From: Prosthecobacter sp.
Lineage (GTDB): Bacteria; Verrucomicrobiota; Verrucomicrobiia; Verrucomicrobiales; Verrucomicrobiaceae
Assembly (NCBI RefSeq): GCF_014879935.1
Contig: NZ_JACSRD010000198.1
Span: forward strand, 62,001-126,000
Length of the DNA: 64,000 bases
Direction: 5' to 3'
The notes beneath the pieces are model-generated. The model saw only the letters and a list, made by a program, of their open reading frames with translations. It had not been told where the DNA came from and searched no databases. The position numbers and the translations under genes are program-made. This document shows, piece after piece, positions 1 to 7,810 of this stretch (the stretch's first letter is position 1; each line of letters starts with the position of its first letter).

Positions 1-751
1 AGAGCCGGCCTTTGGGATCAAAACTGATCTTCCACGGATTGCGAAAGCCGAAGGCGTAGATCTCCGGGCGTGCGTTGGGCGTCGCGAGAAACGGATTGTC
101 CTTCGGGATGGCATACGCCTTGCCGTTTTCCTCGTGATCCACGTCGATGCGCAGGATGGAGGAAAGAAAGTCGCTCAAATCCTGCCCGGTCTTCAGCGAA
201 TCAGGCGGCGAAGGTGCGGTCGCATCGCCCGTGGTGCAGTAAAGCATGCCATCTGGGCCAAATTGCAGATGTGCGCCATTGTGACCGCCGCTCAACCAGG
301 TGAGCAGCACCGTCTCCGACTTCGGATCGAGCACCGGTGGGTCCTGCTGCGTTAGTTTGAAGCGCGAGAGCTTGCTGCCATCCGGATTCTTGTCGCCCTC
401 GACGTAGGTGATGAAGACGAAGCCGTTCTCACGCCACTGCGGATGAAACGCGATGCCATAGCCGTAGCTGAGCGCCGGATGATCCGGCTTGAGGTCAATC
501 AACAGGTCCTTCTTTGTGGTGTCGGGCGAGTCTTTGAAGGTCCAGATCTTGCCGTTCTTCTCGACCGCCGCGAATCGGCCGGCTCCGGGCACCATCTGCA
601 TCTCCAGGCCGTCATTCAGCGCGATCTGTGTGAACACCTGCTCGGGCACATAGGGCTTGGGAGCCTCCGGTGATCCCTGAATGTGCGAGGTGGTCCATTG
701 AGCCTGCGCGGCCAGGGAGAGTGCGGTGAGGTATGCAAAAACGCGGAGCAT
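1..751 (-). CDS. Exported PQQ-dependent sugar dehydrogenase (GSDH family), 3' part beyond left edge
   Basis: This frame is open to the left edge, so only about the first 250 residues are present. The start at 751 gives a short Sec signal peptide (MLRVFAYLTALSLAAQAQ). The stretches GGHNGAHLQFGPDG, TTGD and RPEIYAFGFRNPW are typical of the glucose/sorbosone dehydrogenase beta-propeller, which oxidises sugars outside the cytoplasm with PQQ and calcium. Family assignment is firm; the substrate is unknown. In this phylum such proteins often carry extra cytochrome or carbohydrate-binding domains at the C-terminus, which cannot be seen here. It is divergent from the next gene, with 76 bases between the two starts. 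Confidence 0.88.
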   Translation of the reverse strand, partial: MLRVFAYLTALSLAAQAQWTTSHIQGSPEAPKPYVPEQVFTQIALNDGLEMQMVPGAGRFAAVEKNGKIWTFKDSPDTTKKDLLIDLKPDHPALSYGYGIAFHPQWRENGFVFITYVEGDKNPDGSKLSRFKLTQQDPPVLDPKSETVLLTWLSGGHNGAHLQFGPDGMLYCTTGDATAPSPPDSLKTGQDLSDFLSSILRIDVDHEENGKAYAIPKDNPFLATPNARPEIYAFGFRNPWKISFDPKGRL

Positions 752-827
752 GCGGCATCATGGAATGAGCGGCCGCAGTTCGCCAAGCCTGAAAATCCAG
801 GATTGTGCCGATGATGGAAATTCGGGT

Positions 828-1718
828 ATGACTTCGATCATGAAGCTCCTGCATTCCTTTGCTTTCTGTGTGCCCCTGGCCTGCGCGAGTGTCCTGTTCG
901 CGGCAGACAGCACCCAGCGACCGATGGTTCTCAGCAAAACGCAGCTACTGCGTTTCAACACCGTCATTCGCGAGAACCGTGAGATCCGCGTGGAGAACGG
1001 CCGCTCGAAGCAGGTGAATGCCAAAGAGACCGCCGATGTGACCACCCGCTATGTGCAGCGACTCAATCTTCTCCGGCGTGTCGCGGGCGCAGGAGCGGAG
1101 GAAGTGCGAGTCAGCGAGTTCATGGGCGAGCTGTCGCATTTTAGAGCCAGGCCCGGGCAGAATCCGCCGCCGAATGAGCAGCCGTCCACACTCATGGGCA
1201 GAACCTTGCGTGTGCGAAAGAACAACGCGGGCTGGGTGTACGAGATCGCCGAAGGCAAGCCGACACCGGAGGAACGGCAGACGCTCGACCACCTCGCCTT
1301 CACTGCGGGCCTTCTCGACCTGCTTTCAGTCTGCATCGGCAACGAGCCGCGGAAACTGGGGGAGACCTGGAGGGCGGACATTCCCTCTCCTCGCGGCAAG
1401 GCGGCCGGACAGGCGGTGCTGAAAGAGGTTTCCTGTGTCTTTGCGAAGCTCGATGCCCAGCCCGACGCCAGCCTTGCCACCATCGTGATCTCCGGCGTCC
1501 TCAGCCTGGAGCGCCCGATGGGCTACAATTCGCATGTGGAAATCACCTTCGACGCCACGCTCGTCCGCCGGCTCTCCGACATGCTCGACGTGGATATGAA
1601 GATCAAGGGCACCTACGTGCTGAAGGGAGAGGCAAACATCGCCGGCGTGGGCAAAACCGAGCTCGACTTCAATTATCCCTACACCCTCACCCGCACCCTG
1701 AAGATCGAAGACAAATAG
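828..1718 (+). CDS. Exported protein of unknown function
   Basis: I do not recognise the family. The protein has about 296 residues if it starts at 828; an ATG at 840 (MKLLHSFAF) is an equally good start and fits better as the beginning of the signal peptide, which ends near SVLFAAD. The mature part is a mix of charged and beta-prone sequence with no catalytic motif I can name. The C-terminal half (LERPMGYNSHVEITFDATL, KIKGTYVLKGEANIAG) resembles beta-rich envelope proteins that are called hypothetical. It lies upstream of, and co-directional with, a sugar isomerase gene, with a degenerate heptamer repeat between them. Confidence 0.75.
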   Translation: MTSIMKLLHSFAFCVPLACASVLFAADSTQRPMVLSKTQLLRFNTVIRENREIRVENGRSKQVNAKETADVTTRYVQRLNLLRRVAGAGAEEVRVSEFMGELSHFRARPGQNPPPNEQPSTLMGRTLRVRKNNAGWVYEIAEGKPTPEERQTLDHLAFTAGLLDLLSVCIGNEPRKLGETWRADIPSPRGKAAGQAVLKEVSCVFAKLDAQPDASLATIVISGVLSLERPMGYNSHVEITFDATLVRRLSDMLDVDMKIKGTYVLKGEANIAGVGKTELDFNYPYTLTRTLKIEDK

Positions 1719-1735
1719 CCGCCGCCCGCGCAAAA

Positions 1736-1770
1736 ATTCGTCATTCCACATTCGACATTCGCCATTCTTT
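1736..1770 (+). repeat. Degenerate ATTCGTC heptamer array (5 units)
   Basis: Five consecutive 7-base units share ATTC: attcgtc, attccac, attcgac, attcgcc, attcttt. They lie in the short gap between two co-directional genes, 38 bases before the ATG at 1809. The sense-strand unit is the same as in the perfect arrays upstream of dtd, pyk and the TatD gene. Confidence 0.6.
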
Positions 1771-1808
1771 CTCCTTCTTCCCGCCCTCCATTCAACCTGA
1801 CACACACC

Positions 1809-2810
1809 ATGCCACGCCCCGTCACTCTCTTCACCGGCCAGTGGGCCGATCTTTCCTGCGACACCATGATCCAGAAGGCCAAGTCCTTCGGTTACGACGG
1901 CGTCGAGCTCGCCTGCTGGGGCGACCACTTCGAAGTGGACAAGGCCGACCAGGCTTACTGCGATGCCAAACGTGCGAAGCTGAAGGCCGCTGGCATGCAG
2001 TGCCACGCCATTTCCACCCACCTCGTCGGCCAGGCCGTGTGCGACAACATCGACGCCCGTCACGCGCAGATCCTCTCGCCCGCGATCTATGGCGACGGCA
2101 ATCCTGAAGGCGTGCGTCAACGTGCCGCCGAGGAGCTCATCAAGACCGCGCATGCGGCGAAGCGTTTCGGCGTCAGCGTCGTCAACGGCTTTACCGGCAG
2201 CAGCATCTGGCACCTCGTGTATTCCTTCCCGCCGAACCTCCCCGGCCAGATCGATGCCGGCTACGCCGACTTCGCCAAGCGCTTCAAGCCCATCCTCGAC
2301 GAATATCAGAAGCTCGGTATCCGCTACGCGCTCGAAGTGCATCCCACCGAGATCGCGTTCGACATCGCCAGCGCTGAGCGTGCCCTGCAGGCCATCGACT
2401 ACCATCCCGCCTTCGGCTTCAACTACGACCCCAGCCACTTCGGCTACCAGGGCGTCGATTACGTGAAGTTCCTCTACAAGTTCAGCGACCGCATCTTCCA
2501 CGTGCACATGAAGGACGTTTCCTGGGGCATCGGCGACGGCACCGTCGGCGTCTTCGGCGGCCATGTCGATTTCCACAAGCCTTCCCGCTACTGGGACTTC
2601 AAGTCCGTCGGCCGCGGCAAGATCAACTTCGAGCTCATCATCCGCGCCCTCAACGACATCGAGTACGGCGGCCCGCTGAGCGTCGAGTGGGAAGACGGCG
2701 CCATGGACCGTGAATTCGGTGCCACCGAATCCGCCGCCTTCTGCAAGAAGATCGACTTCCCGCCTTCGAAGATTATCTTCGACGCCCAGTTTGCTGAGGC
2801 GAGCAAGTAA
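1809..2810 (+). CDS. Sugar phosphate isomerase/epimerase (xylose isomerase-like TIM barrel)
   Basis: A 333-residue cytoplasmic protein of the AP-endonuclease-2/xylose isomerase-like TIM-barrel family. These enzymes isomerise or epimerise sugars with divalent metal bound by Glu, Asp and His residues. Recognisable blocks are [15 protein letters not shown] near the N-terminus, [13 protein letters not shown] in the middle, [24 protein letters not shown] and the C-terminal [13 protein letters not shown]; the E/D/H residues in these blocks are the expected metal ligands. There is no signal peptide, unlike the second isomerase-type gene at 19237. The leader CTGACACACACC has no Shine-Dalgarno. The substrate cannot be read from the sequence. 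Confidence 0.9.
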   Translation: MPRPVTLFTGQWADLSCDTMIQKAKSFGYDGVELACWGDHFEVDKADQAYCDAKRAKLKAAGMQCHAISTHLVGQAVCDNIDARHAQILSPAIYGDGNPEGVRQRAAEELIKTAHAAKRFGVSVVNGFTGSSIWHLVYSFPPNLPGQIDAGYADFAKRFKPILDEYQKLGIRYALEVHPTEIAFDIASAERALQAIDYHPAFGFNYDPSHFGYQGVDYVKFLYKFSDRIFHVHMKDVSWGIGDGTVGVFGGHVDFHKPSRYWDFKSVGRGKINFELIIRALNDIEYGGPLSVEWEDGAMDREFGATESAAFCKKIDFPPSKIIFDAQFAEASK

Positions 2811-2851
2811 AGTGGTTCGCGCAGTCCCCTGTGCGGCGCCTGAAACTCTCC

Positions 2852-2885
2852 AACGGCCCGGAATGACCTTCCGGGCCGTTTTTTT
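2852..2885 (+). terminator. Rho-independent terminator after the sugar isomerase
   Basis: A 12-bp perfect stem (AACGGCCCGGAA / TTCCGGGCCGTT) with loop TGACC is followed directly by five T. It lies 41 bases after the isomerase stop and before the Uma2 gene. Confidence 0.93.
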
Positions 2886-2925
2886 GACTGGCTCAACTCT
2901 GCGGGAGGCGTAGCCTCCCAACATC

Positions 2926-3516
2926 ATGGCCATCGTCAAAAGCGTTCGCAAACACACCGTCGAGGAATACTACGAGCTCGAAGAGAAAGAGGTGTACAAG
3001 AGCGAGTTCTATGATGGCGAGATCTTTGCCATGGCCGGCGGGTCGCCAGAACACAGCCTGATCGTCGCCAGTCTGCTTCGTGAACTGGGCATCAGGCTCA
3101 AAGGCAAGACCTGCACGCCTTACGACAGCAACCTGCGCATCAAAATTCCCGCCACCGGCCTCGTCACCTATCCCGACGCCTCGGTCTTCTGCAAAAAACT
3201 CGAGTTTGATCCAAAGGACAAGCGCCAGCAGACGGCCATCAATCCCACCATCGTCTTCGAGGTGCTGTCCAATTCAACCGAGAGCTATGATCGTGGCAAA
3301 AAGGCGGAGAACTACCGCCAGCTCGACTCTCTCAAAGCCTACGTCCTCGTCTCCCAGACCAGCCCCCACATCGAGATCTACGAACGCCACGGCGACGGTT
3401 TTTGGTTCCTCACCGAGGCCAAAGGCCTCGATCAAGAGCTTTCCATCAAGAGCCTCGGCCTCAAGCTTCCGCTCGCCGAGGTCTATGACCGCATGAAGTT
3501 CGGGAAGCAGAAGTGA
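2926..3516 (+). CDS. Uma2 family protein (DUF820, putative restriction-type nuclease)
   Basis: A 196-residue protein with the layout of the Uma2/DUF820 family, which has a PD-(D/E)XK nuclease-like fold. N-terminal VEEYYELEEKEVYKSEFYDG and GSPEHSLIVASLL match the family's opening, followed by YPDASVFC, PTIVFEVLSNSTESYDRG KK and YVLVSQTSPHIEIYER. The D in YPDA, the E in VFEVLS and the lysine in KKAENY are the likely PD-(D/E)XK residues. These genes occur in many copies in Verrucomicrobiota and cyanobacteria; the biological role is not settled. It stands alone between a strong terminator and a small membrane protein. Confidence 0.9.
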   Translation: MAIVKSVRKHTVEEYYELEEKEVYKSEFYDGEIFAMAGGSPEHSLIVASLLRELGIRLKGKTCTPYDSNLRIKIPATGLVTYPDASVFCKKLEFDPKDKRQQTAINPTIVFEVLSNSTESYDRGKKAENYRQLDSLKAYVLVSQTSPHIEIYERHGDGFWFLTEAKGLDQELSIKSLGLKLPLAEVYDRMKFGKQK

Positions 3517-3571
3517 ATCAAAGACCGCTTTTTGCAGTTCTTTGGATGCCATCAAACAGCCAATAGTCACA

Positions 3572-4009
3572 ATGAGTGAAGCGCCTGTCCATACGGAATC
3601 ACCGAGTGCATCAAAGCATTCACGGGCCTGTTCACACGAGGTCCGGTTTCGTTGGAGGCTGATTGTCTATCTTTCAGTTTGGCTCCTAGCGGCAGCCGCA
3701 TTTCAGATTTTTCTCCGGCCGATGGGACTGACCGAAACGACTCTTACTCCCTTGCAGCAACGCGTTCAATGGCCAATGTATGCGCCGATCATGGCTGTGG
3801 CGGGACTGGCGCAGGCGGCGACATGGCCTGCTTCGGCCGGAACCAGCAACGCCGTTGCTGCAGTCACAGCCTTCGCGATTCACGCAGCCCTGATGCTCCG
3901 TTGTGATGGGCGTCGTCACTTGCTCATGTTGACGACCGCGCAAGCACTGCTGCTTGCCATCGCGGTCACCTACTATGTCCGCTGGTCTGAGCTTCCCACA
4001 GGAGCATAG
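3572..4009 (+). CDS. Hypothetical membrane protein, 3-4 TM segments
   Basis: A 145-residue protein if it starts at 3572 (MSEAPVHT); an in-frame ATG at 3542 would add ten residues, and neither has a clear ribosome binding site. After a hydrophilic N-terminus come hydrophobic stretches LIVYLSVWLLAAAAFQIFL, APIMAVAGLAQAATW, AVAAVTAFAIHAALML and LMLTTAQALLLAIAVTYYV. No family is recognised. Base composition looks less G+C-rich than in the flanking genes, so it may be a recent or poorly conserved gene. It converges on the ceramidase-like gene with 22 bases between stops. Confidence 0.6.
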   Translation: MSEAPVHTESPSASKHSRACSHEVRFRWRLIVYLSVWLLAAAAFQIFLRPMGLTETTLTPLQQRVQWPMYAPIMAVAGLAQAATWPASAGTSNAVAAVTAFAIHAALMLRCDGRRHLLMLTTAQALLLAIAVTYYVRWSELPTGA

Positions 4010-4031
4010 GCGCGGCTCAGGTTGGGGTGGT

Positions 4032-5399
4032 TTAGTTCCGGGGCGTGTCGTTCAAATCTGTCCGCAACTCCATCACCGTGCCGACGATGTGCTCCTCGGC
4101 CTTGTCACTCCAGCGAGTTGGGTGTGTGCCATAAATCATCGCCCCGCCGCCCTCGTATCCGCCTTCCTGCCAGATGCGCAGGCTCGGGATGTAGGCCATC
4201 ACGTCGTTGGTGTAGCCGCTGACCCACACGATCGGGTCCTTGATGTCCTTTTTCAGTCGAAGAGAGTAATCCACGACGACCTCGCCTCCGAGTGTGACCC
4301 AGGTGAGTTCGCTGCCGAGGCGCAGTACCTGCACGGGATACGGATAAGTGGGCGACAGCGGCCCTTCATCGGCGATGCGCTTCAACACACGCGTCGCATG
4401 CGTGGCCTTCCACTTGTCGGTCGATTTCTGCTCCTCCAGAAGCTGCTCTTTTGTCGGCAGCGTGTCGTAGGCCAGCGGGACCTCACGATACGCGGCGCGT
4501 ATCGGCCCAGTGAGGCGCTGCATGTGCGTTTCGAGCGCGGCCTGCACAGATGTCGCCAGTGATTGGCCGTGCTTCTGCGCCAGTTCCATCGTGCGCCGTG
4601 GATATGGATTCTGATCGCCGCTGCAGCCGTTCGCAAACATCGCCACAGCACCCGGATGCGCATGCTCGATCTCCTGCTGCGCGTAACCCGCATAGTCACC
4701 GCTGAACTTCTGATGTCCGAGCGTCGTGCAGTGACATGCGTAGCCGAACACAATGGCGATCTCCTTGCCCTCGGCACTCGCCGCCTTCAAGACAGGCACG
4801 GTTTGATCCACCGGGCCGTTTGGATTCGGGAAATTGTTCCAGCCGCCTTTGCCATCCGGCGTGCGGCGGTTCATCGAAACACCGCAGCGCGCCGTGCTGT
4901 AGTCGAGATGCGCGGGCACGGACTTCTGAATCGACTCACCCACCAGCCGGACCAGTGTGTCTTCCAGCTTCGAGGTGTATTCCGCCGCTTCCTTTTCACG
5001 CAATGCGACATCATCAGCCCCATGAATGCGGCTCGTGCGCAGTTCCGGACCGCTGTGCGTGTGCGAGGCGTTGATCGCGAGGTTTGCCGGCTCGATGCCG
5101 TGCTCCTTCTTCACGCGTTCGGCCACCGCGAGCCGCAGATTTCTCGGCACGCCGATCAAATCCATCGTGATGAGAGCGAACTTGGCCCCGGCCTGGTCCG
5201 TGATCACCAAAGCCTTCGCGAACAGGTCGAGTTCCACACCTTCCGATGGCTTTGTGCGTGCCGCGTAGCCCGCCATCCACATCGACTTCTCCGGAGTGAT
5301 CTTTGCCGAGGCGGCTCCGGCTTTCCATGCCGGTGTTTCAGCCACCGGTGCGGCGGCGATGACGAAAACGGCGAGGAGGAGAGGCAGCCAAAGTTTCAT
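4032..5399 (-). CDS. Exported neutral/alkaline ceramidase-like hydrolase
   Basis: A 455-residue protein starting at 5399 with a signal peptide (MKLWLPLLLAVFVIAAAPVAE). It resembles the N-terminal domain of neutral/alkaline non-lysosomal ceramidases: GAASAKITPEKSMWMAGYAAR at the mature N-terminus, NASHTHSGPE (metal-binding histidines), ACHCTTLG and NGCSGDQNPYPRR. True ceramidases of about 650-700 residues hydrolyse the ceramide amide bond in a zinc-dependent way. This protein has only the catalytic domain, as is common in Planctomycetes and Verrucomicrobia, so the substrate may be another amide or ester. It is divergent from the archaemetzincin gene. Confidence 0.87.
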   Translation of the reverse strand: MKLWLPLLLAVFVIAAAPVAETPAWKAGAASAKITPEKSMWMAGYAARTKPSEGVELDLFAKALVITDQAGAKFALITMDLIGVPRNLRLAVAERVKKEHGIEPANLAINASHTHSGPELRTSRIHGADDVALREKEAAEYTSKLEDTLVRLVGESIQKSVPAHLDYSTARCGVSMNRRTPDGKGGWNNFPNPNGPVDQTVPVLKAASAEGKEIAIVFGYACHCTTLGHQKFSGDYAGYAQQEIEHAHPGAVAMFANGCSGDQNPYPRRTMELAQKHGQSLATSVQAALETHMQRLTGPIRAAYREVPLAYDTLPTKEQLLEEQKSTDKWKATHATRVLKRIADEGPLSPTYPYPVQVLRLGSELTWVTLGGEVVVDYSLRLKKDIKDPIVWVSGYTNDVMAYIPSLRIWQEGGYEGGGAMIYGTHPTRWSDKAEEHIVGTVMELRTDLNDTPRN

Positions 5400-5470
5400 G
5401 CACACGGGTAAGCAGTGGCTGCCCTGCTTCTTTCCTTGCCTCGCTGATTCAAAACCGGAACAATCCGCGC

Positions 5471-6451
5471 ATGAAAACAAGAACGCGGCTTTCAGCATGG
5501 GTTTACCTGGCGGTACTCGTGGGCATCTTCACCCTTCAGAAGACATGGGGTGGCATCGTCCGCAGCGGACCGATTCCCACACCTGACCAAGCCATCGGTG
5601 ACCTGACGCGGGCGACGTCGCTCGAACGCTCGACCTTCGCGAATGACAAGGCGTTCTTCACCCCCATTCGCAAGCCTCAGCCGGGCGACTGGCTGGCTGA
5701 GCACGATGAACCCGGCCAGACCGTCCTCGAGTATCGTCTGGGCTTGTCGGCATTGAAACCGACACCGGAACAGAAGGCTCTCTACATGTTGCCGCTCGGG
5801 CAATTCGAGCCCGGCAGCCCTTCTCTCGCCAAGCTCCGTGAGTTCGGCGCTGCCTTTTTTGGCATGGAGACACGGCTGTTGAGAGTGACGGCTGTGGAGA
5901 AGGTGCCCGCCAAACGCCGCATATTCGGGCGGCCCCCGAAACGGCAGCTTCTCTCCACGGACATCCTCGAGTGGCTGCCTGGCGTCAAACCGCGCGACGC
6001 TTACTCGATCATCGCCGTGACGATGGAGGACTTGTATCCCGACGAGGCCTGGAATTTCGTGTTCGGCCAGGCGACCTTGCAAGGCGGGGCGGGCGTGTTC
6101 AGTTTTGCACGCTACGACCCGGCATTTTATGGCATCAAACGAGATGAGCAGACGCAGGCGCTCATTCTCAAACGAAGCTGCAAGGTGCTGGCCCACGAAA
6201 CCGGCCACATGTTCGGCCTGATGCATTGTGTGTTCTTCGAGTGTCTCATGAACGGCTCAAATCACCTCGACGAGACAGACACGAGGCCGATGCATCTTTG
6301 CCCCGTGTGTCTGCGCAAGCTGCAACTCAGCTCAGGTTTTGATCTCCTGAAACGCGAGGAGGCGCTGCTGAAGTTTTTCGAGGCCAATTCGATTACAGAC
6401 GAGGCAGCTTGGTCGCGCCGCTGGCTGGAAAAGCTCCGCTCGGCCAAATGA
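5471..6451 (+). CDS. Archaemetzincin-like zinc metalloprotease (M54), exported or membrane-anchored
   Basis: A 326-residue protein with a hydrophobic N-terminal segment (VYLAVLVGIFTLQ), so probably exported or anchored. The zinc site is clear: H242-E-x-x-H246-x-x-G-x-x-H252, followed by C253, C258 and Met260, then C277-P-V-C280, which is the archaemetzincin pattern of an HExxHxxGxxH motif plus four structural cysteines. Residues around YSIIAVTMEDLYPDEAWNF and FGQATLQGGAGVFSFARYDP also match that family. Archaeal and animal archaemetzincins are mostly shorter; the N-terminal 100 residues here are extra. The natural substrate is unknown. Confidence 0.9.
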   Translation: MKTRTRLSAWVYLAVLVGIFTLQKTWGGIVRSGPIPTPDQAIGDLTRATSLERSTFANDKAFFTPIRKPQPGDWLAEHDEPGQTVLEYRLGLSALKPTPEQKALYMLPLGQFEPGSPSLAKLREFGAAFFGMETRLLRVTAVEKVPAKRRIFGRPPKRQLLSTDILEWLPGVKPRDAYSIIAVTMEDLYPDEAWNFVFGQATLQGGAGVFSFARYDPAFYGIKRDEQTQALILKRSCKVLAHETGHMFGLMHCVFFECLMNGSNHLDETDTRPMHLCPVCLRKLQLSSGFDLLKREEALLKFFEANSITDEAAWSRRWLEKLRSAK

Positions 6452-6454
6452 GGC

Positions 6455-7672
6455 TCACCACAACTTCCACGCGACAAGTTGTTTGTCATCGCGTGCGAAC
6501 AGACGGCTTCCTGCGAAAGCCGGATGCGCCCAAGTTTTGCCGATGATCTGCCAGCGAGTCAGTTCTTCGCGTTTTTCGGGCGTGAGTGCCACATAGACGA
6601 GTTCGCCGTCGGCATTGAGCAGCGCGGCGAGATTCTTCGACTCGTCCATCCATACGAGGCTCATCTGGGGATTGCGATCCTTTGGTGTGAGCGTGTTGTC
6701 ATCGCTCCAGAGGATTTTGCCGGTCTTGAGCTCGAAGGCCGGTAATCCGCGATTTTTGTCGAGCATGTAAACAACGCCGTCTCTGAACAATGGAGCCGAC
6801 ATCAGCCCGCAGATGTCGGTTTCATTCTCCCATAGCAATTCGACGCCTGTTCCGAGCCGGAAGGTTTTCGCGCCGTGCCAGTAGCCGGAAACCATCAGCA
6901 CGCCGTCATGAAACAGCGGCTGGGCGATGCTCACGCCATACGTGATCTTGTAGGGATGCACCCAGTTCACCGCACCCGTGTCCGGATTGAGGCTCTGCAC
7001 ATGTTCCGGCCCCCAGGCGATGAGTTGTCGTGCCCCGGCATGAGAAATGATCTCCGGTGTGCAGTAGCCCGCTTTGTCAGGCCCTCCGCGCCACACTTCT
7101 TTGCCGGTGTTCTTGTCCAAAGCGATGACTGATCCGTCCTTCGCTCCGACGTGCAGCAGCACACGATCTCCATCGAGGACTGGTGAAGCGGCAAAACCCC
7201 ACGTGGGCACCTTTGCTCCGCAGGTTTCGACGGTGTTCACCTCCCAGATCGCTTTCCCTGTCGTTGCGTCCAGGCAAACCGCCACACCCGTGGCTCCCAG
7301 CGCATACGCCCGTCCTTCACGGATGTTCACGGAGGTGCGAGGCCCGGTGGCGTAATCCATGCTGCCGTAGCTCACTTCCCATTCGTGCTTCCACAGTTCC
7401 TTGCCGCTCTCGGCATCGAAGCACAGCATGCGTTCGACTTCTTTCGGCGTTTTCAGGCGATCCATCACATAGACGCGGCCTTGGCTCACGGTCACGCCGC
7501 CGAATCCAGCGCCGATGTTCGTTTTCCACATCTGTTGTGGCTCTTTGTTCGCAAAATCAGCGGGAAGGCCTTCGGGATTCCAGCGTCCATCGCCGTTCAC
7601 GCCACGCCAGCGCGGCCAGTCCTGGGCGTGGAGTGTTGTGGTGAGCGCAAGCAGGCAAAAAACTTTTTTCAT
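6455..7672 (-). CDS. Exported PQQ-like beta-propeller protein
   Basis: A 405-residue exported protein (signal MKKVFCLLALTTTLHAQ). It consists of repeated blades such as LCFDAESGKELWKHEW, VCLDATTGKAIWEVN, IALDKNTGKEVWRGG and FELKTGKILWSDD, the tryptophan-docking pattern of PQQ-like (quinoprotein or BamB-like) propellers. The opening DWPRWRGVNGDGRW is typical of Verrucomicrobia and Planctomycetes members. I see no dehydrogenase catalytic loop, so it may be a non-enzymatic scaffold or a sugar-oxidising enzyme. It converges on the archaemetzincin gene with three bases between stops and is paralogous to the gene at 47713. Confidence 0.9.
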   Translation of the reverse strand: MKKVFCLLALTTTLHAQDWPRWRGVNGDGRWNPEGLPADFANKEPQQMWKTNIGAGFGGVTVSQGRVYVMDRLKTPKEVERMLCFDAESGKELWKHEWEVSYGSMDYATGPRTSVNIREGRAYALGATGVAVCLDATTGKAIWEVNTVETCGAKVPTWGFAASPVLDGDRVLLHVGAKDGSVIALDKNTGKEVWRGGPDKAGYCTPEIISHAGARQLIAWGPEHVQSLNPDTGAVNWVHPYKITYGVSIAQPLFHDGVLMVSGYWHGAKTFRLGTGVELLWENETDICGLMSAPLFRDGVVYMLDKNRGLPAFELKTGKILWSDDNTLTPKDRNPQMSLVWMDESKNLAALLNADGELVYVALTPEKREELTRWQIIGKTWAHPAFAGSRLFARDDKQLVAWKLW

Positions 7673-7810
7673 GCGTGCTCAATACGCATGAAGGCGTGTC
7701 AAGCATCGCGCTGGACAAAAGTTTTTCACACGTGGTGTTCCTCTCTTGCCGTGCCTCATGCATGCGCTACCTCGAACGTCCCAACCCCACCCCTTTCGAT
7801 TTTCCCAACC

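Noticed and set aside
1326-2957. 543-codon minus-strand frame over the sugar isomerase
   Set aside because: Low-complexity Val/Glu/Asp/Gly translation, antisense to a clear TIM-barrel gene.
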